DNA from: Chitinophaga flava
Lineage (GTDB): Bacteria; Bacteroidota; Bacteroidia; Chitinophagales; Chitinophagaceae
Direction: 5' to 3'
DNA: 64,000 nt
Assembly: GCF_003308995.1 (NCBI RefSeq)
Contig: NZ_QFFJ01000001.1
Coordinates: 558,001-622,000, forward strand
Part shown: one piece after another, positions 15,733 to 25,900 of the stretch
Layout: the number at the start of each line of letters is the position of its first letter
Position numbering within the stretch: the stretch's first letter is position 1
Notes under the pieces: model-generated
What the model saw: the letters and a program-made list of their open reading frames with translations, nothing else
Database searches by the model: none
Told to the model about the DNA's origin: nothing
Position numbers and translations under genes: made by a program

Positions 15733-17361
15733 TTAGGCTAACTGCTTCTTTTTCTTGCGTTTATCCGGCTCACTTATCTGATGGGCTGGTGCTGAACCAT
15801 TGAGCCCTTCCGTTACCTCATCCAGTACGGTAATGATATGTTGCTGTAATTGCTGGTATTCTTCATAGCTCAATACTTCATAATGATATGCCTTTGTGTA
15901 GCGGCTTTCCACCTGCCGTATATACCCCACTTGCAGCAGGGCTGCATGGTGTCGCTTTACCGTACTTAGTGGGATACGCATCATAGTACGGATGCCGCTA
16001 TTGGTAAAAGTCTTTTCACCATTGGCTTCCAGGCAGACTTTAAGCTGTTCAAAATAATGACGGGTAGCACCGCTCAACTCATCACTTTTACGCAGCAATA
16101 TGCCTTTCATCAGCTCATTAGCCTCTCTTATATCATCTATGCTAGTGGTAATATAGCGTTCGCCCGTAGCTTCATCTGTCTGTATATCCCGCTGGTACTG
16201 CTTATAAAAGGTAATCACTTCTATAAAGGCCAGGTAATGCGCATTGGTTCGGCGCTGTTTAAAAACCTCTTTCGGTATCTTTAACAGCTCTGCATAAGGA
16301 TTACGGACAGTAACAGGCTTTAATATACGTTGCACATTCTGTAACAACTGGCGGGCCTGTTGTTCGGCAGCGCTATTTACCTTACCTGCACTTAGTTTCC
16401 GCTGATAGTCCATGATCCTTTCATCCTGTTCGATGCTTTCATCCAGGTATAACAGGAAGCAGCGGTTAGCATTATCTTCATACAGGCTCTCATGAGTGGT
16501 ACAACCAGCAATACTAACAGGGCCATGTACTTTCAGGTGGATAGTTCTAGTATTGCCGTTACGGTCCTTGATGGTAACGGTTTTACTGATACGCTGTTTA
16601 CTTTGCAGCTCCCGCAAGGGATACAGGGCTGACCAGATACCGTCCAGATCTTCTATCAATATCAGTTTATGACCCAGCTCTCCTTTATCAAAATAATAAA
16701 AAGCGTTCTCTGTTAAAGCGGTGATCTCGATCTTATCTTCATCAGGCATCAGGCCTCCGATCTTTTCCTGTAGGTGGCTTTTACCGGTGCCACTGCTGCC
16801 GAAGCTGATCACATGCAGCGGGCGGATAGTTTTGCGGCTGGTAAAGATCAGGTACATAATTAACCGGTTCAGTTCTTCACCTACCATACCACTGCTGCCG
16901 ATCATTTCGTTGGTACGTTCCAGTAAGCCTGGCTGTTGTAAAAACGCCATAGCCTGCTGCTGTTCGGCTTCCGTAAGCACTTTCAGTGACTTTACCTGTT
17001 CCTGCTTCCGGGCTTCTATTTGTTGTAAACGGTAACCTTCCAACTGATCTGTGATTTCTCCCAGCGCCTGTACTACTGGGCTGCTACCGACTTCCAGCCG
17101 GTCGGCTATCAACCTGGATAGCTTTTCCACCTGATGATGATTATAAAGATCAAGATTCTGGCGGATGGCAAGATTTGCAATATCAGGATGATCAAGATAG
17201 TGGTTGAACTTACGGTTTAATACTTCCACCTTCAACGTGACCCGCATCCGGTCTAAACCATCCAACCGGATACCACCCAGGATAGTAAACCCCAGTTCCT
17301 CTGTTTGGTAACTGATTGCCTCCGGGTTACTGGTATTGATTTGTGGCTTGGTTATAGTCAT
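15733..17361 (-). CDS. P-loop ATPase of the mobile element (primase/helicase-like)
   Basis: The protein has 542 residues with a clear Walker A (GSSGTGKS, residues 188-195), a Walker B-like KLILIEDLDG (about 232-241) and a sensor-like region. The C-terminal 100 residues carry a winged-helix pattern (FTNSGIRTMMRIPLSTVKRHHAALLQVGYIRQV), and the tail is basic (KRKKKKQLA). This layout suits a DNA-dependent ATPase, perhaps for replication or mobilisation of the element. I know of similar proteins beside recombinase pairs in Bacteroidota mobile DNA, but no experimental role. It is divergent from the XRE repressor gene. Confidence 0.75.
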   Translation of the reverse strand: MTITKPQINTSNPEAISYQTEELGFTILGGIRLDGLDRMRVTLKVEVLNRKFNHYLDHPDIANLAIRQNLDLYNHHQVEKLSRLIADRLEVGSSPVVQALGEITDQLEGYRLQQIEARKQEQVKSLKVLTEAEQQQAMAFLQQPGLLERTNEMIGSSGMVGEELNRLIMYLIFTSRKTIRPLHVISFGSSGTGKSHLQEKIGGLMPDEDKIEITALTENAFYYFDKGELGHKLILIEDLDGIWSALYPLRELQSKQRISKTVTIKDRNGNTRTIHLKVHGPVSIAGCTTHESLYEDNANRCFLLYLDESIEQDERIMDYQRKLSAGKVNSAAEQQARQLLQNVQRILKPVTVRNPYAELLKIPKEVFKQRRTNAHYLAFIEVITFYKQYQRDIQTDEATGERYITTSIDDIREANELMKGILLRKSDELSGATRHYFEQLKVCLEANGEKTFTNSGIRTMMRIPLSTVKRHHAALLQVGYIRQVESRYTKAYHYEVLSYEEYQQLQQHIITVLDEVTEGLNGSAPAHQISEPDKRKKKKQLA

Positions 17362-17426
17362 GAGAAAAAAACTTTAAAGATTTATTTTCTGACTTATCAT
17401 TCACAAATCCAAAACATCCATCTTAA

Positions 17427-17454
17427 ATAAACAAACAATATCAGTGTTGTTTAT
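17427..17454. promoter_or_regulatory. Candidate operator between ATPase and XRE genes
   Basis: In the 157-base divergent gap an 8-bp perfect inverted repeat, ATAAACAA (17427-17434) and TTGTTTAT (17447-17454), is separated by 12 bases. TCATTCAC also occurs twice nearby. An XRE repressor next door makes this a reasonable site for control of both transcripts; this is inference. Confidence 0.4.
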
Positions 17455-17518
17455 GATTCATCATTCACTTATTTTTGAAAAAATCATACTTTTTCAAGCA
17501 GTTTTAATACTTATCATT

Positions 17519-17851
17519 ATGGTTTTAGGGGAGAATATGATGCTTACACGCAAGAAGAAAGGGTTGTCACAAGCGGATTTGGGGCGCATGATCGGCACTT
17601 CTGGTGATGTGATCGGCAGGTATGAACGCGGTGATATAACTCCGTCTATCGATGTTGTATCTAAAATATCGGATGCCCTGGAAGTGTCTATTGATTACCT
17701 GATTGGTAAAACCAAAATGGAACTGGATAAACAGGCGCTTAAACGCCTGGAAGATATTTCCATGCTACCGGAAGAAAATAAAAAATTTATCCTTAATCTC
17801 ATTGATATGGCGCTTAGGGATTTTAAAGTTAAGAAGGCACATAACTCTTAG
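17519..17851 (+). CDS. XRE-family repressor
   Basis: The protein has 110 residues from ATG at 17519 (MVLGENMMLTRKKKGLSQ), chosen because the family usually starts with such a stretch; an in-frame extension upstream is hydrophobic and unlikely. A five-helix HTH covers residues about 2-62: LSQADLGRMIGTSGDVIGRYERGDITPSIDVVSKISDAL. A helical tail, probably for dimerisation, follows. It is divergent from the mobile-element ATPase and probably represses the element's genes. The stop codon lies inside the terminator stem. Confidence 0.85.
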   Translation: MVLGENMMLTRKKKGLSQADLGRMIGTSGDVIGRYERGDITPSIDVVSKISDALEVSIDYLIGKTKMELDKQALKRLEDISMLPEENKKFILNLIDMALRDFKVKKAHNS

Positions 17852-17897
17852 AAACAGAAAATCCGCAGACAATGCCTGCGGATTTTCTGTTTCTAAG
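17847..17897. terminator. Bidirectional terminator
   Basis: A perfect 22-bp stem (CTTAGAAACAGAAAATCCGC.. with its complement) and a 7-base loop sit between the convergent XRE gene and the RHS-linked lipoprotein. The XRE stop codon (17849-17851) is part of the stem. It marks the right boundary of the recognised mobile-element genes. Confidence 0.85.
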
Positions 17898-17905
17898 ACT
17901 ATTAT

Positions 17906-18493
17906 TTACTTTATAAGAGTTTGGATTTCGCTATAAAGATCTCTTATCTCCTGATCCTTCTCTTCATATTTATCTTTAACCTTGCCCCCATTTTGAAGCC
18001 AGCTAACAATAGCATTATTACGAAGAATTATTTTATCGACGGTAGTACTATCTGTTTTTACATCTTTAGATATATTAATTGGTTCACTATAAAAGGTTGT
18101 AGTCCCAATATAAAAAACCGGATGCCCATTTCGAAGGTAAAGTACATATACACTTTTTCCTGTTTCGCCATAAAACGTAATATTCATTTGCAATGTATCC
18201 TTTCCTGATAGATAAAGTATAGCTTCTCCTCCCTCAGAAGACCCTTCAAGACTTTTATTGACTTTCCTTAATGTCTTCCTTTGATTATCAATGCTGTCTT
18301 TATAAGAAAGAATGGTATTGCTATACGCAGTATCTACTTCAGAAGATATGTTATTGGCAATAACTTCTTTCTTCTTAAAAGTATCAGACAATAATGTATC
18401 TCTATTTGCTGTCTCCTGTTTAAGTCCATTGCTGGCAGATGGATTGCCACAACCCATTGCCAAAATTGCAATTATTGTTATTAATCTTAACAT
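17906..18493 (-). CDS. Lipoprotein, likely immunity protein for RHS-M15 toxin
   Basis: The protein has 195 residues with a short lipoprotein signal ending in LAMGC (Cys15) followed by GNPSASNG. A helical, Lys/Asp-rich middle (SYKDSIDNQRKTLRKVNKSL) and a beta-rich region (EAILYLSGKDTLQMNITFYG) follow. No known family was recognised. It starts 8 bases after the RHS toxin gene stops, the classic place for an immunity gene. A lipid anchor would hold it in the periplasm, which is where a peptidoglycan peptidase would strike. Function inferred from position and localisation. Confidence 0.65.
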   Translation of the reverse strand: MLRLITIIAILAMGCGNPSASNGLKQETANRDTLLSDTFKKKEVIANNISSEVDTAYSNTILSYKDSIDNQRKTLRKVNKSLEGSSEGGEAILYLSGKDTLQMNITFYGETGKSVYVLYLRNGHPVFYIGTTTFYSEPINISKDVKTDSTTVDKIILRNNAIVSWLQNGGKVKDKYEEKDQEIRDLYSEIQTLIK

Positions 18494-18501
18494 CGCTTTT
18501 A

Positions 18502-21500
18502 TTAATTACTTAAATTGATATAAGGACCACTTCTATTACCTGCATTATACTGCTTTCGTAACTCCTTTAAGGTATTACCAAACATATTTTCAAAATGGGG
18601 TTTATCTTTAAACGTTTTCCAATCTCCACCCCAATCCAGACCATTTTTACTGCCTACATCTTTCAATTGAGACCAGTTAAGGTCGTACGTTAATTTCTGA
18701 TCTTTTCCTTCTCCCACTACTCCTGCAATATCAAATGCCAATCCATAATTATGATTACTCTCTCCACCTTTAGCGTTTGTAACCTTTCCTCCTGGCTCTG
18801 TCCTGCCTTTAGCATACAAGCCATCCTGTTCTTCAAAAGTTCTCAGCCCTTGAGCCATTATAATTTTCACGTCAGAAACAGCATTTGCGTCTTTCATAAA
18901 ATCAGTTGCCTTCCATCTAATTGCAGGGTGAAGACTTGCTATTTTTTGATCCGTACCCTTATCTCCGGTTTTAAAAACATCTGCCGTTTGACCTACATAG
19001 GTTATAGTTGTCTGTGCAGGCGCTCCGGATACAGATTGATCTACACTAGTAGTAGGCTTATTATTAACAACATACACTCGATTATCATCTATTCCATCAT
19101 TTCCTAAATAATTATGTTGCGTGTCATAATAGTCCCCATCCAACTCACCATCGGGATCAGTTTTTAAAAGAGGATTATTTTGAACAAAATTATATGGAGA
19201 CAACCACTCTCGTTTATCAGCTTTGGGATCAATCGTTCCCCATCTTCCTATCTGCGCGTCATACATCCTCGCTCCATAATCGTAAAGCTCCAACCCACTA
19301 CCATCCGCGAACTCTCTGTTCTGCAACTCCTTCCCATTATACTTTAACCTATTTTCCGAGTAATTCGACCCTTTGAGCGCATTCGAAGATATCCCACTCA
19401 TGGTGAGCCCAAACGGATAATAATGCGTTTCCTCCACTACTGGTCCGCCATTATGTGCCACCATCAAATTATCAAAGAACACTTCCTGTGTACTTTCATT
19501 GCTGGTATAAACATACAAAAATCCACTCTTTTTTATCACCATCCTATCCTGGGAAAGAGTCTGCAGCTGGTCTGGCTCTGCCTTTACCTGCTTCACACCA
19601 CTATTATCCTCCACCATTTTGAAACGGTCATCAAACAATACATAGTTGAGGTAAGCCTTTGGTTTACCAGGTTGCGGACCTGGTTCCTTTTCCTTTAAAC
19701 GATGATAGTCACCATTATAGAAGTTCGTATTGAAAGGTGTACGAGCGATAGGCGAAGAATTCCCATGATTAGCCTCTGCTGGTACCGTTCCTCCAAAAGC
19801 CGCGATAAGATCAGCAACCATATTTTCAACCGGTGCTACGGGATTATTTTGATTTACCGGGCCGGTGGATTTATAGAATGCTTTGGTACTGAGCTGAACA
19901 GTATCACCAGCCATCACCCTTAAAACAATGGAAGGGCCTATCTTTTTACCGGAGCTTGTAGCTGTCAACCTGGATACTGATTCATTCTTGCCAGCACTTC
20001 CGTCAGCTGGATAACCAACTGGTTTGTTACTCCGAGTATTATCGATATTACTGAACAGGATGTTTTCACTAGCCGACCTGGAGGTCTCCATAGTAGCGGC
20101 ATACAGTGTATGACTTGTTTGTTCAGTAAGCACCAGTCTGGTACTCCCAAGATGATCTTTCACAAAATAATCATATACAAACTCAGGTGTTTGCCCAGAT
20201 TGGTAAACGGGCCTTATCCTACCCTCTTCATGCGCCACCGACTGTAGTGTATCGTTCAGATACAGAAAGTCTCCAAGATAATCAAAAGTAGTTATTCTGG
20301 AAGGAGTAACAGAATTATCTGTTACGATCTTCCTTACTTTGTTACCACCTGCACTGTACTCAAAACGAATATTCCCTTTGCTAGTTGTAACTAATTCAGG
20401 AAGATTAAGATGGTTGTAACTAATGGTGGTAATTTGTTTGTTTTCATCCCGAGTAAGGTTACCAACACCATCATAGCTATAATCATCACCATCAACAGGT
20501 CCATTAGTAAAATCGCCCAAACCAGTATTGACTTTTACACCATCGTACACTGATTTCAGTTGATTACTATTATCGTAATATCGATAAACCAACCGATCCA
20601 CATCATCAGGGGAATTATTGAGAAGTCCACGTTGGTTCATACTCAACAAATTACCATTAGCATCGTATGAAATATTACTTACTGTAAAATCTACCTGGTT
20701 GTTTAGCCAATTGCCGCCCGCATTCTGGGAGAAAGCAGCCCCAGTTAAACGATTGGTTGAATCATAGATAAACCCATATGCACGCTGAGTTGTATCATTC
20801 CACCCCTTCCAACGTATCCCAGCGACATTACCATTAAAGGCCGCGCTGGTAAAACCATTGTCATAGTTTAATTCCTGACCAAAGTGAGAACCACCTGATC
20901 CACCTTTCAGATATTCCTTGCTAATATTTCGCAGCCAGCCACGCAGATTGTACTCATATGTTTGTTTTTCCAGTGGGGATGCAGTCCCCTTAATACCCAA
21001 TTCCTTTGCTGCAAGTCGCCCCATTTCGTTATATGTATTATTAACAACTGTACGCTTTAGTGCCGGGTTATCATTTAACTGTTTATTGATCATCCTCAGC
21101 CTGCCTTGCGCATCATAAATCATCGACGTCAGTATAGTTGTCTGTGGAGTGAGGCCACTACGATTATTTTTATGCCGGTGATAGGTACTTAATACCTTCC
21201 CATTGAAATTATATTGAGTCGTAAGAACATCGATACCACCAGCTATGTTATCTGTTACTACCTGACTTACTCTTCCTTTGTTGTTATAATAGATAGTAGA
21301 GGTCAACCAGGTATCCGTACCTAATATACGTGTGCGGGTTCCTGTTACCATCCCTCCCGTTTGATTTCCGACAGTCACCGGCTCAGCATAAGGATTACCC
21401 CCATCATCCAGTTTCCCAAAGTCTGAGCTGAGATAATCTTGTTTTCCGGAGAAGCTGTAATCGTCGTAGAAAGTAAAAGTCAGTGGTGTCAGTGTATTAC

Positions 21501-22902
21501 TATTAAAAATATCTGGTAATGCATTGCTGACAGTAATATTCGCTGAACCACCGTTTAATGAAGGATTGATTCTGATATCTACTCCAGTATCAGAACCAGT
21601 ATCGAAACCAGATTCCAGTGATACAGACTTGGTTGCTTCATAAATACTTCGATCGTGCTTAGCTGTGACCAAATCTGCAGTACCGGGGAAAGTATAACTG
21701 CTGGTTCCACTATTGTTAACAACTCCGTTCATCTGTAGCTGCAATATTTCACGGGAAGCATTGCTATTGTACAAGGCTGTCTCCACTGGCCGGTTCAACT
21801 GATCATAAAAAGTAACATGCCATAGATGTTGCGCTCGCTGGCTACTATCTCGTGTAAACACCTGCCGGTCCCGCAGATCATATACCATCTCCACCAATCC
21901 CGCACCAGGCATTTTTTTTGTCACCATCCTGTTCCGGCCATCATAAGTATATTGAAAACAAAGCCCATTTGCAACCGGGATTACGTTCCAGGTCGATGTT
22001 ATTTTTTCTACCCCCAATGGAGGGATAACAAAACGGAGATTATTAAAGTCATCATAAATATAGTAAGTACACAGCCAACCCATATGCGCTGTATTCGAAG
22101 CTGATGATACGCGTACTTTCTTTAATACCAAAAGGCCAGACTTATTCTTGTATTCTACCACTTGATTATCATTTTCATCCGTGGCAACATCCTTCAATAA
22201 CTGTCCCTCATCAAAAATTCTATTGCTAACTGGAATACCGCCAAGGGCCGGAATACTCCAAATACGTACCGAATCACTGAGAGTATTGATCAGGTACTGG
22301 TGAGTCACCGGATGGTTACCTCCTGTAAAAGCCCAGCTGTTACCAGGACTATATGTTTTCAATATCCTGTTCAGAGGAGAAGCTTCGAATTCAGTCTGAC
22401 CGTAGAATATCGTTTCATTTTTAGCGCCGGGATTATAAGCTTCATTCTGATAAAACTGTTGCTGTTGGCTGAAAGGGGATAATTTAAACTTACCGTCACT
22501 GGCTGGATGCATGTACGGAAGGTATTGGTACTGCTCACGACCAAAAGGATCATATATTACAGGTACCACAATATCATTACCGGAAGCGCTCATTCCTTTT
22601 GCAACAGTTTGTAACGGTCGTCCTAGTCCATCAAAATACCGGGTAGTTTGTTTTACTTCCGCTACTGTGCGACTACTGGCAGCTACCACTGCTGAATCTG
22701 TCGTCGGCATAGCAGGCTCCCAGGTACGAATATAATTTATGGTCGGATTTGTATAAGCATAAGGTAAAACTCTCGGGGATGCAGTTGGAAGGCCGGAACC
22801 TCCCGGTTGTTGTGCCTCTGCTTCTTTCCACGGGGTTAACAATAAGCCTATCAGCAAAGCCGGATAAAAGCTTTTAAAGCAGCATTTATTTTTTTTTCTC
22901 AT
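18502..22902 (-). CDS. RHS polymorphic toxin with C-terminal M15 peptidase
   Basis: The protein has 1466 residues. A signal peptide (cleavage near AEAQQ, about 30) precedes a DUF6443-like N-terminal domain (about 55-190; YFDGLGRPLQTVAKG, DPFGREQYQYLPY), many RHS/YD repeats, and the RHS-associated core (about 1157-1252; YPFGLTMSG, YDYGARMYD, DPDG). The last 150 residues are an M15-type peptidase with zinc ligands His1384 and Asp1391 (SNHNYGLAFD) and His1436 (DKPHFE), as in D,L-endopeptidase endolysins. The target would be peptidoglycan cross-links or stems. No T6SS VgrG, PAAR or T9SS domain is seen, so export beyond the periplasm is unexplained. A lipoprotein gene follows at once. Confidence 0.9.
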   Translation of the reverse strand: MRKKNKCCFKSFYPALLIGLLLTPWKEAEAQQPGGSGLPTASPRVLPYAYTNPTINYIRTWEPAMPTTDSAVVAASSRTVAEVKQTTRYFDGLGRPLQTVAKGMSASGNDIVVPVIYDPFGREQYQYLPYMHPASDGKFKLSPFSQQQQFYQNEAYNPGAKNETIFYGQTEFEASPLNRILKTYSPGNSWAFTGGNHPVTHQYLINTLSDSVRIWSIPALGGIPVSNRIFDEGQLLKDVATDENDNQVVEYKNKSGLLVLKKVRVSSASNTAHMGWLCTYYIYDDFNNLRFVIPPLGVEKITSTWNVIPVANGLCFQYTYDGRNRMVTKKMPGAGLVEMVYDLRDRQVFTRDSSQRAQHLWHVTFYDQLNRPVETALYNSNASREILQLQMNGVVNNSGTSSYTFPGTADLVTAKHDRSIYEATKSVSLESGFDTGSDTGVDIRINPSLNGGSANITVSNALPDIFNSNTLTPLTFTFYDDYSFSGKQDYLSSDFGKLDDGGNPYAEPVTVGNQTGGMVTGTRTRILGTDTWLTSTIYYNNKGRVSQVVTDNIAGGIDVLTTQYNFNGKVLSTYHRHKNNRSGLTPQTTILTSMIYDAQGRLRMINKQLNDNPALKRTVVNNTYNEMGRLAAKELGIKGTASPLEKQTYEYNLRGWLRNISKEYLKGGSGGSHFGQELNYDNGFTSAAFNGNVAGIRWKGWNDTTQRAYGFIYDSTNRLTGAAFSQNAGGNWLNNQVDFTVSNISYDANGNLLSMNQRGLLNNSPDDVDRLVYRYYDNSNQLKSVYDGVKVNTGLGDFTNGPVDGDDYSYDGVGNLTRDENKQITTISYNHLNLPELVTTSKGNIRFEYSAGGNKVRKIVTDNSVTPSRITTFDYLGDFLYLNDTLQSVAHEEGRIRPVYQSGQTPEFVYDYFVKDHLGSTRLVLTEQTSHTLYAATMETSRSASENILFSNIDNTRSNKPVGYPADGSAGKNESVSRLTATSSGKKIGPSIVLRVMAGDTVQLSTKAFYKSTGPVNQNNPVAPVENMVADLIAAFGGTVPAEANHGNSSPIARTPFNTNFYNGDYHRLKEKEPGPQPGKPKAYLNYVLFDDRFKMVEDNSGVKQVKAEPDQLQTLSQDRMVIKKSGFLYVYTSNESTQEVFFDNLMVAHNGGPVVEETHYYPFGLTMSGISSNALKGSNYSENRLKYNGKELQNREFADGSGLELYDYGARMYDAQIGRWGTIDPKADKREWLSPYNFVQNNPLLKTDPDGELDGDYYDTQHNYLGNDGIDDNRVYVVNNKPTTSVDQSVSGAPAQTTITYVGQTADVFKTGDKGTDQKIASLHPAIRWKATDFMKDANAVSDVKIIMAQGLRTFEEQDGLYAKGRTEPGGKVTNAKGGESNHNYGLAFDIAGVVGEGKDQKLTYDLNWSQLKDVGSKNGLDWGGDWKTFKDKPHFENMFGNTLKELRKQYNAGNRSGPYINLSN

Positions 22903-22940
22903 AGGTCCTCTTTGTTGGATAAAAAATCAACAGGAAAAAA

Positions 22941-25900
22941 TTATTGATTCACAGGTTTCTGATATTGATAATCATTCTGCTTCAATATTTTTCCGTCCAT
23001 ATCCCTGATTATCTTTAGTCTACCATAAGTATCATATTCATAAATTGTAATTTTACTGGAAAGATCACATTCCGAAGTCATGCCAACTAATGGCTGATAG
23101 GTAAAAGTTGTCATCTGCGCACCCTCCGGATACAAACGGACTTCATCAATCAATCCGTTGCCACCTATATCAGTCTGGTTTACATTTTGAATTTTATGCT
23201 CATGATAAGTCCAACCATTTAGCGTTCGTCCCTCCTTGTGTGAAACTTCCCCGCTTACAGTATACTTTCCATTCCGACTCCAATAAGAAACTATGTATGA
23301 AGTGGAAGGTGTTAATCCTACCTTGGTCATATACATCAGCATTCCAGCGCCAGCTCCCAGTTCATAGCACTTCTTACCAGTAGGGGATGATGCCTCTGTC
23401 TGTCCGCTGCCCGGAAAGCCCCAACCTCCACCTCCATCAGCTTCAAAGGAAGTAAATGCAACATCCACCGACTTCGCATTATAAACTCTGGCAATAGGAT
23501 ATTTACTCTTATAATCCCATATATAACTAACAGGGTAATCATTTTCCTTTCTGACTTCTTTCACATTGCCTTTTTCATCATATGATTCAAACAAAATCAC
23601 AGGTTTATACCGACTATCCGCTGTCAAAATGTTATTCGTTGCTCCTAAAGGCACAAAATCAGTTATTCTTCCTGCCTCTTCTGTTCTCAATATTTTATCC
23701 GGTACAGGCTGAAACGGCTTATATGTCGTATACACAGCTGATAGTAGGCGTTTGTTACTGCCACTTTTGTCCAGCCTATATTTTCGCTGTTCAACTACAG
23801 GAGTTAATATGTTTTTGCTTTTTAAAAGCAACAGCGGTCTATTTATTTCATTATTCGGATTAAGTCCTGACAAGTCGGTTGGATAAGTGTATTCTTCGAG
23901 GTCAATGTCCAACCCGTTGTCTGTTTTGACTGATTTTACTCGATAATTATCATTGTATTCATATGTAGTAAGTTTGCTCAAAGACCGGTTATTTTCATCA
24001 AATTCAGTCTCCTTTTTTTGTGTCAAATAACGTTTGCCTGTTGTAATAATATATTCACCTTTTTTGAAAAAAGAGAGTAGATAATAATAGTGTAAATCAT
24101 TTTTAAGCGGGTGATAAGTGCCATTATTTGCAAACGGTATAACTTTAAGACCTTTATAAATATTAGAAAAAATCGACCTATAACTAAACGAGTCAACTTT
24201 TATTCTTCTATACTGATCCTGACCATATTGGTCTTTATACCACACATAACTACTCTTTTCGGACAACAATGGCTTATTCCAAAATTTATAATAGTTTGTA
24301 TACTTTGGATAATCAGTTCCATATTGCATTCGTTTTAGACACTCATCCACCTTTAATACAGGAAAATCGAAAGAACCAGCTCTGTAAAATGTGTCAAGCT
24401 CATATTTATAGACAGTTTTACCATTTTTTCCAAGACTGTAGTATTCGTATTCCGCCACTTCAGGATATACAACAAAACTGGACAGGTTAGCAGTTGCACT
24501 TACATCTCCCACTATTGATTTAGAATAATTAAGAACTCTACGGGGATAATCAGGCTGCAGCCAAATCGGATCCTGCATAAAATCCACCTCTTCATTTACA
24601 AAGTAGTTTTTATCCAAATCCAATATAGCTTGTCCATAACCACTTTCACCTTCTCCATAAACATAGTCTCGGACGAGTGTTGAATTATTTATCAGATCCT
24701 CACTTTCGATTCTCTGTATTCTAAGCCCCCCTCCAGCTTTACGTTGGCGAAAACCATCCTGATATAAATTGGATTCATACCGATATGATACACGTCCTCC
24801 TGTAGGATATGTAATTGATTTTAAAGAAAAAATATCACGTGTACCATTATAAGTAGTTCTATCCGAAAAATCACCTGATAAATAGCCCGCAGTTTGCTTC
24901 GTCGGATACCTATCAGCCCCCGGCTCATCGACGACGTCTATATCGTCACTCTTAAATTCTTTATGGAATTCGTTTAACCCATTAACAGAAGTGATGTAGT
25001 ACCCCCATTGATCTGCAATATAGATATCACCTGGATATACTTGTTTCTCATAGTAATCAAATTTATATACTTCAACTGTACTTCTCTTACTATCGGCAAT
25101 TTTTATAGAATCAAGAAAATTATGCACCCCATTAAAAGAATAATAAAAATCAACTGCCTTAATTAAGGAATTATCATCTGCGAATATTTCAAGCTTCGAT
25201 AGGGTCATCCCATCTTTGTGAGTCATTTTTACACTTTCATAGTTGCTTTTAATTTCCTGTATTAAAAAAGATCTATAATGCTTAAAAGTAGCATAACTTC
25301 TACTACTGCCGGATAAAACACGACCAGCAGCGCAAAAAGGAGCTTCGAATAATGCTAGCGAAGAACCAGTATACATACCAACATCAACCCCTATATATTT
25401 AAAATTCAGTTCATCCCCCAAAGCTGTAACCATTTTGGTCATCGCCCATGCATTCGCCAATAGTCCGTTATGTTTAGAACTTGATTCAAATACGTTGGTA
25501 TCTGCTGCTACTCGTTCTCCAAAAAGATATATGTTACCCTGATCATCTGTAATATCAAATTTTTTGAATCCATTCAATATCCCGCTCTGGCTCGTACCAC
25601 TCTCATAATTAAACATGGTGTTTGTTAACTCCATGGGTTTTATGATCTTGTTTTTCCGATCTGGTATAATGAATGCGCCGCTCTCCGTTGGAAGTGAATA
25701 ATTAAAATAGTCATACTCTCCATCTATTCGATTCAGTCCATTAGCGGGAGTTGGTATCCCTGTAAAATCCTTATCTACAAACCGGGATAAGTACTGATCT
25801 CGTTTAGGTGCCCGTACTTTATTCTCTTCATTCAAAAGGTCATAATAGTTCATACTATCCAGCACATAACCAGGCATCTCATACCAATCATCTGGCTGTC

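Noticed and set aside
11950..17905. Attachment sites of the mobile element
   Set aside because: I looked for direct repeats at the two edges and found none that I could support by eye.
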